NCBI GenBank assembly: GCA_028278555.1
Contig: JANQEA010000043.1
Coordinates: 124,001 to 188,000, forward strand
Origin: Candidatus Bipolaricaulota bacterium
Lineage (GTDB): Bacteria > Bipolaricaulota > Bipolaricaulia > UBA7950 > UBA9294
Direction of reading: 5' to 3'
Length of the DNA: 64,000 nucleotides
The stretch's first letter is position 1. Each line of letters starts with the position of its first letter. The position numbers and the translations under genes were made by a program. Positions 1-7,465 of this stretch are shown in pieces. The notes beneath the pieces are model-generated. The model searched no databases and was not told where the DNA came from. It saw only the letters and a list, made by a program, of their open reading frames with translations.

Positions 1-3000
1 GAGGTCTGGGAGTCTGTCGGTGAGGCAGCGTATCACATATGGCACTTCTATACATCGCCTATGACGGGTGATGGGGAGATAGTATTGCTCCCTAGAAGCT
101 ATGATATTAAGGTTATCACTGCAACTCACGAAACTTGGTACCAGAGCGTTCAGATTGATGCGGGAGCGTTCACGTGGATACCGGGCGACTCGGTGACCAA
201 GATCAGGATTCCCGAGTTCCTAGGCGAACAGCCCGAGGCGCTGGAGCTGATGGAGGGCGGTGAGCGAGTATTGACGTACGTCCTCGATGATGGCTATGGG
301 AATCCACTTCCTGACACCTCGGTCGAACTGAACGCGACGTGCGTGCTCACGAACGACGAAGGCATCTTCTCGATCACCGTCGATGAGGCTGCTCTCGCGC
401 AGTACGGCAGTCCGACCGGACAACCAAACACATATCTTTTCGAGCCTGTCACGGAAGTCAGTGGATATGCCCTGGCGGATCCGCCGGTCGTGACCATCAA
501 GGTGGTCCCACGAGAGTGGCAGACGAAGTGGTCCGGCGGAGTTCGGCTCTCGGCCAGCGTGGCGGGGCTGAAGGGAATCGAGGGCGGCGGTTGCGAAATC
601 ACCCTCCATCATGACGACACGCTCACCATCGGCATCCGGTTTGAGGAAGGCGCAGGAATCGCGGCGAGCCTGGGAGCCAGCGTATCGCTTACGAGCAAAC
701 TCAAGCGGGGTGCTTCCCTCAGTTCGCATGTGCTCTTGACGCACGCCCAGGAGAACGTGTACCGCTGCGATGACCTCATGGATTCCAATCAGATGCTTAC
801 GTTCTCAGGGTTGATGCTCTGGTCGGTCCTGGAGCTGGGGAGCCGAACCAGCGGTTCCCAAGCTCCTTCTGATCCTGCGCTGGGTTTTGTTGCCGATGCG
901 CTGCTGAATGTTGTCCTCCCGTGGGGGACCCATAGGACGGAGTACACGGCCGTTGGCGGGATCGAGGCCAAGGTCGAGGCGGCTGCAGATGTCCAGGGGA
1001 TGGCGACCCAGACATTCTCTCTCCTTGGAGTTCCCAAGGACGTTCTCCCCTGGCAGTTCCTCGACACCGGTAGCGGAGCAGCGGCCGAATTGACGGCAGT
1101 GATCGAGCTTGGCCAAACGGAGTATCCCAAGCTTGGCGAGACGGCGTACTTCCTTACCTGCGGAAGCGAGCTCGATGGATACGTCGACCTTCCGCTAGAT
1201 ATCTTGTTCCCGCTGGATGCCCTCCTGGGTGGCCATGCCATCATAGTTGTCGACAGTGGAGGCGTGCTGGAGCTAGCCTACGAAATCTCGTCGAGAGACG
1301 GGGATGATGTTGTGGTAGATCGCTTCACGGTTCGTCGGGGGCAGGATCTGAATGTCAACGGGATCGACGATCTCGCCGAGGTTGTGTCGCATCACGCAGT
1401 GATGTTCACTTCTGAGGCCGTAGCTCTTCTTCTGGGCGCCGGATCAGCCTTGGCGAAGATCACCTTTCCGGGAGGCATCGTGGCACTCTTGCAAGAGCTC
1501 GAACGGGTTGCGTTGCAGGTAGGAGTCCCACTCGAGTACGAGACGGTCTGCTATCGCGACCTGGGCGACATCACACTGGATCCGAGCGTGATTGTCGGGC
1601 TCCTCGTCGAGAATGGGCTAGGTGCGAAGCTGACGCTAGAGAAGGAGACCGTGTGGCTCAAGGAGAGGGGAGTCTGGTTCGATAGTGTGAAGTACCCAAT
1701 GGAGACGTATGGCTTCGACCCGGGATTGCTGGGAGATGCGCGCACGCTGTACCAGATGTGGCTTGATGCATCGGAGCCGCTTCGAGATGCGATCTGGTCG
1801 GGCATCGAGACGGGAGTCGAATACGTAGTGGAAGACATCGCCCCTCAGATTCCCTGGGAGATCTGCGCTGCAGCGGCATTCACTGGGGGTGGCGTCGCCG
1901 GTGGAGCGTGTGTGGCCTCTGGAGCAGGGGCGGCGATTGCGGGCGATGTCGTCGAGATCCTTGGCTGGGCCTCAGAGAGAGTACAGAGCAGCCAAGGGGA
2001 GCTGCAGATCCTCCCTGGCCCAAGAACGTCCCCAAGTGAACCAACCGAGTGGGAAGGGATCCTTGCTGTGGGAGGGTTCTTCTCGCTCTTCCCCCAAGGG
2101 GCCGACCTATCGCCGCCGGCATCACTTGCGTTGACTTACGAAGAAGTTGCGATCCCGGTTGGCTACGATGAGTCGGACTTCGGCATCTTCGAATGGGATG
2201 ATGAACTTGGCAGCTGGCTACCCTTGCCGGCGATTCAGGATCCAATCACGAACACACTCAGTGCCGAGGTCTCATCGCTCTCGACCTATGTGGTCGGTAT
2301 CGACATCGCGCCAGGAGTCCCGAGGAACGTCGAAGTGGGCGTCGGCGAATCCGCTGTCACGCTTTCGTGGACTGCCGATGCTGTAGTAGATCACAAGGGA
2401 TTCCATGTCTATCGGAGTGCCGCGGAGACTGGCCCATTCGAGCGCCTTACGCAGGAGATGGTTGCTGCCACCACGTATCTCGACTACCCGGTTGCCTCGG
2501 GTGGATGGTACTACGCTGTGAGTTCAGTCGATGCTGCCGGCAATGAGAGTGACCCATCAGATCCGGTATTCGCGCGAGTCGGTTCCACGCCAGCGGTCTT
2601 CCGGGTCGATTCTCAAGAAGGGGTGTTCGCCGACCAGACGGTCCATGCTCAATCGTTCGAGTTGGGGGCTGCTGATATTGCGGAATGGGTGAGGGTTTCT
2701 GAGGATGTGGATCCTGGCGACGTGCTGGAACTCGATCCGAGCAGCGCGGAACGCTATCGCTTGTCGAGGGGAGTGTGCTCCTCGCTACTGGCTGGCGTTG
2801 TGACTTCGGTGCCCGGTGTGATCCTCGGAACGGAGATGTCTGAAGGGCAGAACGTGCGCATGGCCCTTGTTGGCATTGTCCCAGTGAAGGTCACCGATGA
2901 AGGTGGTGCGATCTCACCGGGTGATCTTCTCGTGGCGTCTTCAACCCCCGGATACGCTATGCGATGGGACGGTGCCGAGCCGTGCCAATGCGCTCTTCTT

Positions 3001-3066
3001 GGGAAAGCACTGGAGCCGATGACGCAAGAGTCAGGAGTGATCCTTGTGCTTCTCACTGCACACTGA
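1..3066 (+). CDS. Large secreted protein with fibronectin III domain, 5' partial
   Basis: The reading frame is open from the first base, so the gene begins upstream of the window; the first internal ATG is at 61 and I see no start signal there. About 1020 residues are visible. A long N-terminal part of unknown fold holds beta-rich segments and Gly/Ala-rich hydrophobic stretches. A fibronectin type III domain follows near 2305-2580 (sequences such as VTLSWTA and YYAVSSVDAAGNES). The C-terminal ~150 residues contain SVPGVILG and GIVPVKVTDEGG, a module that recurs at the ends of large bacterial surface proteins. Base composition is lower in GC than the genes after the tRNAs. A cell-surface or extracellular role is inferred; no catalytic motif is recognised. 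Confidence 0.75.
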   Translation, partial: EVWESVGEAAYHIWHFYTSPMTGDGEIVLLPRSYDIKVITATHETWYQSVQIDAGAFTWIPGDSVTKIRIPEFLGEQPEALELMEGGERVLTYVLDDGYGNPLPDTSVELNATCVLTNDEGIFSITVDEAALAQYGSPTGQPNTYLFEPVTEVSGYALADPPVVTIKVVPREWQTKWSGGVRLSASVAGLKGIEGGGCEITLHHDDTLTIGIRFEEGAGIAASLGASVSLTSKLKRGASLSSHVLLTHAQENVYRCDDLMDSNQMLTFSGLMLWSVLELGSRTSGSQAPSDPALGFVADALLNVVLPWGTHRTEYTAVGGIEAKVEAAADVQGMATQTFSLLGVPKDVLPWQFLDTGSGAAAELTAVIELGQTEYPKLGETAYFLTCGSELDGYVDLPLDILFPLDALLGGHAIIVVDSGGVLELAYEISSRDGDDVVVDRFTVRRGQDLNVNGIDDLAEVVSHHAVMFTSEAVALLLGAGSALAKITFPGGIVALLQELERVALQVGVPLEYETVCYRDLGDITLDPSVIVGLLVENGLGAKLTLEKETVWLKERGVWFDSVKYPMETYGFDPGLLGDARTLYQMWLDASEPLRDAIWSGIETGVEYVVEDIAPQIPWEICAAAAFTGGGVAGGACVASGAGAAIAGDVVEILGWASERVQSSQGELQILPGPRTSPSEPTEWEGILAVGGFFSLFPQGADLSPPASLALTYEEVAIPVGYDESDFGIFEWDDELGSWLPLPAIQDPITNTLSAEVSSLSTYVVGIDIAPGVPRNVEVGVGESAVTLSWTADAVVDHKGFHVYRSAAETGPFERLTQEMVAATTYLDYPVASGGWYYAVSSVDAAGNESDPSDPVFARVGSTPAVFRVDSQEGVFADQTVHAQSFELGAADIAEWVRVSEDVDPGDVLELDPSSAERYRLSRGVCSSLLAGVVTSVPGVILGTEMSEGQNVRMALVGIVPVKVTDEGGAISPGDLLVASSTPGYAMRWDGAEPCQCALLGKALEPMTQESGVILVLLTAH

Positions 3067-3112
3067 CTGAGGATCGGATGTCTGGATGAGAAACATCCTG
3101 ACACTTGTCTCT

Positions 3113-3139
3113 ACGCCCGGGAGGACTCTGAACCCCGGC
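3113..3139 (-). pseudogene. Remnant of a tRNA-Arg 3' end
   Basis: The stretch matches the acceptor and T-arm end of the intact tRNA-Arg(TCT) at 3559-3631. It starts with the same 13 bases (ACGCCCGGGAGGA) and then diverges in the T-loop. Bases that could belong to a D-arm (AGCT, GGACAG on the minus strand) continue to about 3158, but no anticodon arm is present, so it cannot be a working tRNA. It lies between the lower-GC surface-protein gene and the tRNA cluster, as an attachment-site scar or a decayed tandem copy would. Confidence 0.5.
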
Positions 3140-3207
3140 TGTCCTTCGGATAGCTCATCAGTTTGCATCGATATGACTGCTGCAAACTCGTGGGAGTTCA
3201 TCGCCTT

Positions 3208-3250
3208 CGTAGAGCGACCCCAGGACCGCTGGCCCTGAGGTCGCTCTACG
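3208..3250 (-). terminator. 12-bp perfect hairpin at the 3' end of tRNA-Arg(TCG)
   Basis: CGTAGAGCGACC (3208-3219) pairs perfectly with GGTCGCTCTACG (3239-3250). The tRNA-side arm includes the last four bases of tRNA-Arg(TCG). There is no T-run after it. It probably ends transcription of the tRNA cluster, or helps define the tRNA 3' end. Confidence 0.5.
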
Positions 3251-3320
3251 CCCGGAGGGACTCGAACCCCCAACCCCCGGTTCCGAAGACCGGTACTCTA
3301 TCCAGTTGAGCTACGGGCGC
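3247..3320 (-). tRNA. tRNA-Arg (anticodon TCG)
   Basis: On the minus strand the sequence folds as a standard cloverleaf: acceptor GCGCCCG/CGGGCGT (first pair G-U), D-stem GCTC/GAGT, anticodon stem CCGGT/ACCGG with loop CTTCGGA, and T-loop TTCGAGT. The anticodon TCG reads CGA/CGN arginine codons. Discriminator is A73 and CCA is not encoded. It is the last tRNA of the minus-strand cluster. Confidence 0.95.
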
Positions 3321-3468
3321 ATTCGCGCTTCTGTGAAGCGCGGACGAGTTTCACTGCGTGAAACTCGTGATGGTTCTTTGCTTCGACTTCACGGCTAGGC
3401 GGGAAGCTCAAGAGCTCACCCACACGAGTTCGGCTTGCACGAACTCGTCCGTGCGCGAAGCGCACGAG
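3321..3468 (-). repeat. tRNA spacer containing four perfect hairpins
   Basis: This 148-bp spacer between tRNA-His and tRNA-Arg(TCG) holds no gene. It is packed with perfect inverted repeats: CGCGCTTC/GAAGCGCG (3324-3342), ACGAGTTTCAC/GTGAAACTCGT (3344-3368), ACGAGTTCG/CGAACTCGT (3424-3448) and CGTGCGC/GCGCACG (3450-3466). Loops are 3, 3, 7 and 3 bases. These may be processing signals for the tRNA precursor or serial terminators. Confidence 0.6.
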
Positions 3469-3543
3469 GAGGAGCGACGGGACTCGAACCCGCGACCCCC
3501 AGGACCACAACCTGGTGCGCTAACCAGCTGCGCCACGCTCCCC
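3469..3543 (-). tRNA. tRNA-His (anticodon GTG)
   Basis: The anticodon stem is CCAGG/CCTGG with loop TTGTGGT, giving anticodon GTG. The acceptor stem GGGAGCG/CGCTCCT is preceded by an encoded extra G (3543) facing C73 (3469), the G-1:C73 identity pair of bacterial tRNA-His. CCA is not encoded. Only 15 bases separate it from the upstream tRNA-Arg(TCT), so the two are almost certainly co-transcribed. Confidence 0.96.
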
Positions 3544-3558
3544 ATGTTGGTGCTGCTG

Positions 3559-3631
3559 TACGCCCGGGAGGATTCGAACCTCCGGCCAGCGGCTTAGAAG
3601 GCCGCTGCTCTGTCCACTGAGCTACGGGCGC
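3559..3631 (-). tRNA. tRNA-Arg (anticodon TCT)
   Basis: Cloverleaf on the minus strand with acceptor GCGCCCG/CGGGCGT, D-stem GCTC/GAGC and anticodon stem GCGGC/GCCGC with loop CTTCTAA. The anticodon TCT reads AGA/AGG. Discriminator is A and CCA is not encoded. The acceptor stem is identical to that of tRNA-Arg(TCG) further along the cluster. Confidence 0.95.
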
Positions 3632-3815
3632 GTTCGCGCCTCTGCGAAGCGCGGGCGAGTTCTCGCCGTTGCAGCGGCTACGAGAACTCGTGTTGAGTCT
3701 CTCTTGCCCTCAGCTCCAGCATCACAAGCCGAGTATCCAGCGCCAGTGTGCGTTTCAGGCGTCCTTCTGTCAATCCCATGTGTCGGGCGGCCCCAGACTG
3801 TCCAAGGGAGCCGCC
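3632..3815 (-). repeat. tRNA spacer with hairpins, no gene
   Basis: The spacer between tRNA-Gly and tRNA-Arg(TCT) has no convincing ORF. A perfect 10-bp inverted repeat CGAGTTCTCG/CGAGAACTCG (3656-3690, 15-base loop) lies next to a shorter GCGC-type stem, resembling the hairpins of the 3321-3468 spacer. A minus-strand TTGACA-17-CACACT could be a weak promoter for the Arg-His part of the cluster. GGCGGC/GCCGCC just beyond tRNA-Gly could form a short stem. Confidence 0.5.
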
Positions 3816-3889
3816 TGGAGCGGAAGACGGGAATCGAACCCGCATCACTGGCTTGGAAGGCCAGGGCTCTACCATTGAGCTACTCCCGC
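3816..3889 (-). tRNA. tRNA-Gly (anticodon TCC)
   Basis: Acceptor GCGGGAG/CTTCCGC, D-stem GCTC/GAGC and anticodon stem CTGGC/GCCAG with loop CTTCCAA give anticodon TCC. Discriminator is T73 and the 3' CCA is encoded (3816-3818), unlike the other four tRNAs in the cluster. Only two bases separate it from tRNA-Pro upstream. Confidence 0.96.
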
Positions 3890-3891
3890 AT

Positions 3892-3966
3892 TCGGAGAGG
3901 CCGGATTCGAACCGGCGACCTCAGCGTCCCGAACGCTGCGCGCTGACCAAGCTGCGCCACTCTCCG
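3892..3966 (-). tRNA. tRNA-Pro (anticodon CGG)
   Basis: Acceptor CGGAGAG/CTCTCCG, D-stem GCGC/GCGC and anticodon stem CAGCG/CGCTG with loop TTCGGGA give anticodon CGG for CCG codons. Discriminator is A. It is the first tRNA of the cluster and starts 17 bases after the htrA stop codon in the same direction, so the tRNAs may be read through from htrA. Confidence 0.95.
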
Positions 3967-3983
3967 TCTGGCCGTCGGCTTCG

Positions 3984-5513
3984 CTAGTCGATCGTCACGA
4001 AGCCCAGACTGCCGTCCCGCAGGACCGTCAGCGTGACCGTTGCGGCGTCTTCGAGCGTGGAGATCACGGCGTTCCAATCCTCGACCGTCGCGATCGGCTG
4101 ATGGTCGACCTCAAGAATGACGTCTCCCTCTGCCAGACCGGCCTGGTCGGCACGGCTTCCTGCGGCGACGCCCATTATGACGACCCCGTCTGTCGAATTC
4201 AATCCGAGATGCCGCGCGATGATCGGTGTAATCGGGCCGACGGTGAGCCCCAGTTCGCCGACGGACTCCTCACCCTCCTCCGCTGCGCGCCCTTCGTAGG
4301 TTGCCAGCTCCTCCTCGCTCGGACGCTCGCCGAGGGTGACGGTCAGTGCCAGCTCCTCGCCATCACGGAGGACAACGATATCGACGACTGTCCCCGCGGT
4401 CATCCGGCCGATTTCGCGGTTCAGGTCCTCGGTCTCGCCGATCGGGATCTCCCCGACACGGAGGACGACGTCGCCGACCTCGATCCCGGCCAGATCGGCC
4501 GGGTCGCCCGGGAAGACGTGGACGATCAGAGTGCCCGCTTGACCCGCCTCGAGTCCATACTCCACGGCGAGCGCATCGGTGATCTCGGCATGCTGGACGC
4601 CCAGCCAGCCGCGGCTGACCCCGCCGAACTCGACGAGCTGCGGAAGGACGTCTCGAACGCCGTTGATCGCGATGGCGAAGTTGATCCCCTCGATGGCGAC
4701 GCCGCGCGACGTCCCGCGGGCGATGATCGTGTTCAGGCCGATTACCTCGCCGAATGCGTTGACGAGCGGGCCGCCGCTGTTCCCCGGATTGATTGCCGCG
4801 TCGGTCTGGATCAGGTTGTTGAAGTTGCCGATTCCGCTCGGTTTGGCGATGTCCCGGTCGGTCCCACTGATGATCCCGAGGGTCACCGTGTAGGAGAGCC
4901 CGAGCGGGTTGCCGATCGCGATTGCCCAGTCGCCGATCTCGACGCTGTCCGAATCCCCGAGCTTGGCGGTGAGGAGTTCGCTCGTATCCCCAACCAGGCG
5001 AAGGACGGCGACGTCGAGGACGTCATCGGCGCCGACGAGGACGGCGTCCCAGAAAGTCCCGTGGATGTCCGTGACGCGGATCGTGTCTGCGTCGACGACG
5101 ACGTGGGCGTTGGTCAAGACCAACCGCTCCCCGTCGTAGTCGATGACCAGTCCCGAGCCGACCGACTGCGTCGTCCGCTCCTGCGGTCCGAGGTCGAACG
5201 GATCGCCGAAGAAACGTCGAAACGTCGGGTCGTTGTAGAACTCGAGGAACGGGTTGGTATAGGTGACGGTCCCGGTGACGTCGATCCGGACCACGGCCGG
5301 TCCGACGAGTTCGATCGCCTGCTTGACCGCGGCATGCCCGGATTCGGTGATCGAACGATTGACGGTGGCTGTCCCCTCGGCCGCGTCCTCTTGAGCGAGG
5401 GCGACCGTCGGGGCGACGACGAGCTGCTTCTCCGAGGTCTCGATCCAAGCGAACGTGATCCCCGCGCCAACGACCAGCGCGGCGACCAATCCTATGATCC
5501 AAGTCTTGCGCAT
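3984..5513 (-). CDS. HtrA/DegP-type periplasmic serine protease
   Basis: Trypsin-like protease and chaperone for misfolded envelope proteins. An N-terminal hydrophobic segment (residues 5-22) serves as signal peptide or anchor. The protease domain spans about 60-280 with the catalytic triad visible: His137 in TNAHVV, Asp167 in DVLDVAVL and Ser246 in NPGNSGGP. Two PDZ domains follow, at about 285-385 and 415-505. The 509-residue length fits a two-PDZ family member. The ATG has a strong AAGGAGGA site, and a minus-strand TATAAT lies at 5561-5566. The tRNA cluster follows directly. Confidence 0.95.
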   Translation of the reverse strand: MRKTWIIGLVAALVVGAGITFAWIETSEKQLVVAPTVALAQEDAAEGTATVNRSITESGHAAVKQAIELVGPAVVRIDVTGTVTYTNPFLEFYNDPTFRRFFGDPFDLGPQERTTQSVGSGLVIDYDGERLVLTNAHVVVDADTIRVTDIHGTFWDAVLVGADDVLDVAVLRLVGDTSELLTAKLGDSDSVEIGDWAIAIGNPLGLSYTVTLGIISGTDRDIAKPSGIGNFNNLIQTDAAINPGNSGGPLVNAFGEVIGLNTIIARGTSRGVAIEGINFAIAINGVRDVLPQLVEFGGVSRGWLGVQHAEITDALAVEYGLEAGQAGTLIVHVFPGDPADLAGIEVGDVVLRVGEIPIGETEDLNREIGRMTAGTVVDIVVLRDGEELALTVTLGERPSEEELATYEGRAAEEGEESVGELGLTVGPITPIIARHLGLNSTDGVVIMGVAAGSRADQAGLAEGDVILEVDHQPIATVEDWNAVISTLEDAATVTLTVLRDGSLGFVTID

Positions 5514-5637
5514 CGCTAGACTCCTCCTTTGTTTCAGCTCTCCATGAGGATTGCGGTACGATTATAGCTTGGGATGTGAGCGAGCGATGAAGAACCCAGG
5601 GCACGAACGTGGACCCGAGGTCGATTTGGGGGCAGTG

Positions 5638-6636
5638 GTGAAGGCGATCGCGGCCTTCTCCGGCGGCCTCGACAGCATCCTCGCTGCGGTCCTCGTAAGC
5701 CGTCTGGGCGTCGACGTGACGCTCCTTCATGTTCAGCATCTGTTCAGTGCGAATGAGGAAGGGCGAGCGCGGATACGCGCTGCAGCGGAACGGGTCGGCC
5801 TATCGCTGCGGATTGTCGATGCCTCGGCCGAGCATCTCGAGGTGATCCGAAACCCGAAGCACGGCTACGGGCGAGGGATGAACCCGTGCGTCGACTGTCG
5901 GATCTTCATGCTGAAGATCGCCAAGCGGGTGATGGAGGAAGAAGGGGCGCAGTTCGTCGTCAGCGGCGAGGTCCTCGGCCAACGGCCCAAGTCACAACAC
6001 CACCGCGCCCTCCTTCAGGCGGCCGACGAGAGCGGGCTTGGCGCTCGACTCCTCCGGCCGCTGTCGGCGAATCTCCTCCCCGACACGCTCCCGGTGACGG
6101 AAGGCTGGCTTCGCAGGGAGGATCTCCTGGCGATCCAGGGGCGGAGCCGCGAACGGCAGATGGCCCTGGCATCAGAGCTCGGAGTGGTCGACTATCCGCA
6201 GCCGGCCGGCGGGTGCGTCCTGATCGAGAAGGCGTACGCCGCCCGGGTCCGTGACGCGTTTGCTCACGTCGGGCGGGAGAACGTCGACGTCGAGGCGTTC
6301 CGGTTGCTGAAGGTCGGTCGGCACTTCCGGCTGTCCGAACGCGCGAAGGCGATTATCGGCCGGAATGAAGGTGAGAACGGGATTCTCGAGGGGTTCGCAG
6401 CCGGCCGAACGCGGATCGAACCGGTCGACGTCATGGGGCCGATGACACTCGTCGAGGGAGAGCCGAGCGAAGAGGACCTCCTCCTCGCGGCGACCCTCGC
6501 CGCTCGCTACGCCGATCATGGCGATGGGGACAAGATCCGGATGACGATCGCGCACGAAGGCGAGGAACGATCGATCGACGCCGAGCCGATCGCAAGGGAC
6601 GATCCACGGATCGCCGAGTGGCGGATTGGCAACTGA
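5638..6636 (+). CDS. PP-loop ATPase, ThiI/MnmA-like thiolation enzyme
   Basis: ATP-pyrophosphatase-fold enzyme related to tRNA thiouridylases. The PP-loop SGGLDS is near the N-terminus, followed by a CVDC cysteine pair that could carry persulfide sulfur (family knowledge). The C-terminal part (from about IEPVDVMGP) resembles the NFACT-like RNA-binding domain attached to this subfamily. GTG 5638 is chosen because family members begin just before the PP-loop and a GGGGG site lies 5 bases upstream; ATG 5587 and a longer open frame from 5551 are alternatives. The tRNA position modified is not determined. A 14-bp hairpin spans its stop codon. Confidence 0.8.
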   Translation: MKAIAAFSGGLDSILAAVLVSRLGVDVTLLHVQHLFSANEEGRARIRAAAERVGLSLRIVDASAEHLEVIRNPKHGYGRGMNPCVDCRIFMLKIAKRVMEEEGAQFVVSGEVLGQRPKSQHHRALLQAADESGLGARLLRPLSANLLPDTLPVTEGWLRREDLLAIQGRSRERQMALASELGVVDYPQPAGGCVLIEKAYAARVRDAFAHVGRENVDVEAFRLLKVGRHFRLSERAKAIIGRNEGENGILEGFAAGRTRIEPVDVMGPMTLVEGEPSEEDLLLAATLAARYADHGDGDKIRMTIAHEGEERSIDAEPIARDDPRIAEWRIGN

Positions 6637-6659
6637 GATCACCGAGTGATCTCAGTTGC
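6629..6659 (+). terminator. 14-bp perfect hairpin spanning the PP-loop gene's stop codon
   Basis: GCAACTGAGATCAC (6629-6642) and GTGATCTCAGTTGC (6646-6659) are perfect inverted repeats with loop CGA. The 5' arm contains the final codons and the TGA stop (6634-6636). No T-run follows. It separates this gene from convergent folE. A second imperfect stem (GCAGTTCG/CGAACTGC) lies between here and folE. Confidence 0.6.
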
Positions 6660-6723
6660 ACGGCAGTTCGGGCAACTGTCCGCTCGAACTGCTGTTCGTT
6701 GTGATGGAGTCAGTCCGATGGCA

Positions 6724-7281
6724 TCACGCGATCAGCGCGTACGCCTCTTCGCGTTGGGCCTGGTCCCCGTAGAAGCTCCCGCGGATCGCCGCGGTGACCA
6801 TCTTCGTCCCCGGTTTCTTGACGCCGCGGAGCGTCATGCACAGGTGCGTCGCGGTGATCCGGACGAGGACGCCTTGTGGGTCGAGTTTCTTGACCAGTGC
6901 ATCGGCGATTTGCGACGTCAGCCGTTCCTGCAGCTGCGGCCGGGCGGCGGCGACGTCGACGGCACGGGCAAGCTTGCTTGCACCGACGATCCTGCGGTCG
7001 TTCGGAATGTAGACGATGTCGGCCGTCCCGACGAACGGGAGGAAGTGGTGCTCGCAGACCGAGAAGAACGGGATGTCCTTCAGGACGATCATCTCCTCGT
7101 ACGGTTCCTGGTAAAGGACCTCGAGGACGTCCGCGGGGTCCTGATCGATCCGGTCGAAGAACTCGGCGTACGTCGCGGCGACGCGCCGCGGCGTGTTGGC
7201 GAGGACCTCCGGATTGAGGCGGTCCTCCCCGATTGCTGCGAGGATCTCCTCCATTCCGCGTTCGATTCGATCTCGATCCAT
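6724..7281 (-). CDS. folE: GTP cyclohydrolase I
   Basis: Converts GTP to 7,8-dihydroneopterin triphosphate, feeding folate, queuosine or other pterin pathways. Zinc and active-site motifs are present: SVCEHHFLPF with Cys and two His, a second Cys in HLCMTLRG, and the conserved VGASKLAR and RPQLQERLT segments. The start at ATG 7281 has a GGGAGGG site 5 bases upstream; an in-frame codon at 7308 is a weaker alternative. The resulting 185 residues match the family. It is divergent from the aldehyde oxidoreductase gene. Confidence 0.95.
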   Translation of the reverse strand: MDRDRIERGMEEILAAIGEDRLNPEVLANTPRRVAATYAEFFDRIDQDPADVLEVLYQEPYEEMIVLKDIPFFSVCEHHFLPFVGTADIVYIPNDRRIVGASKLARAVDVAAARPQLQERLTSQIADALVKKLDPQGVLVRITATHLCMTLRGVKKPGTKMVTAAIRGSFYGDQAQREEAYALIA

Positions 7282-7376
7282 CGGTATCCCTCCCGTCGTC
7301 CAGAGCATAGATCACGTCCGGCCCTCCGGCAACAAGCTGAGTGCGCGTTGCGCGGAAATCCCCGCTCTGTCCACGG

Positions 7377-7405
7377 TTGAGGAAGGCGCACTGCTTTCCT
7401 ACACT
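7377..7405 (+). promoter_or_regulatory. Promoter of the aldehyde oxidoreductase gene
   Basis: TTGAGG (7377-7382), a 17-bp spacer and TACACT (7400-7405) form a good housekeeping-type promoter. The predicted start near 7412 gives a leader of about 54 bases before the GAGGAGGA ribosome site and ATG 7466. Confidence 0.6.
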
Positions 7406-7465
7406 CTCGACTCGAGATCGATCAGAATCCGGAGCACCTGCATCACAGCGGGCGAGGAGGAACGG

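Noticed and set aside
3321..3815. CRISPR array made of the repeated tRNA-spacer hairpins
   Set aside because: Stems differ in sequence and spacing, there are no uniform repeats or spacers, and no cas genes are near.
4101..5519. Plus-strand 472-residue open frame opposite htrA
   Set aside because: Shadow of the HtrA codons: repetitive Asp/Arg/Gly-rich sequence, no ribosome site, no domain.
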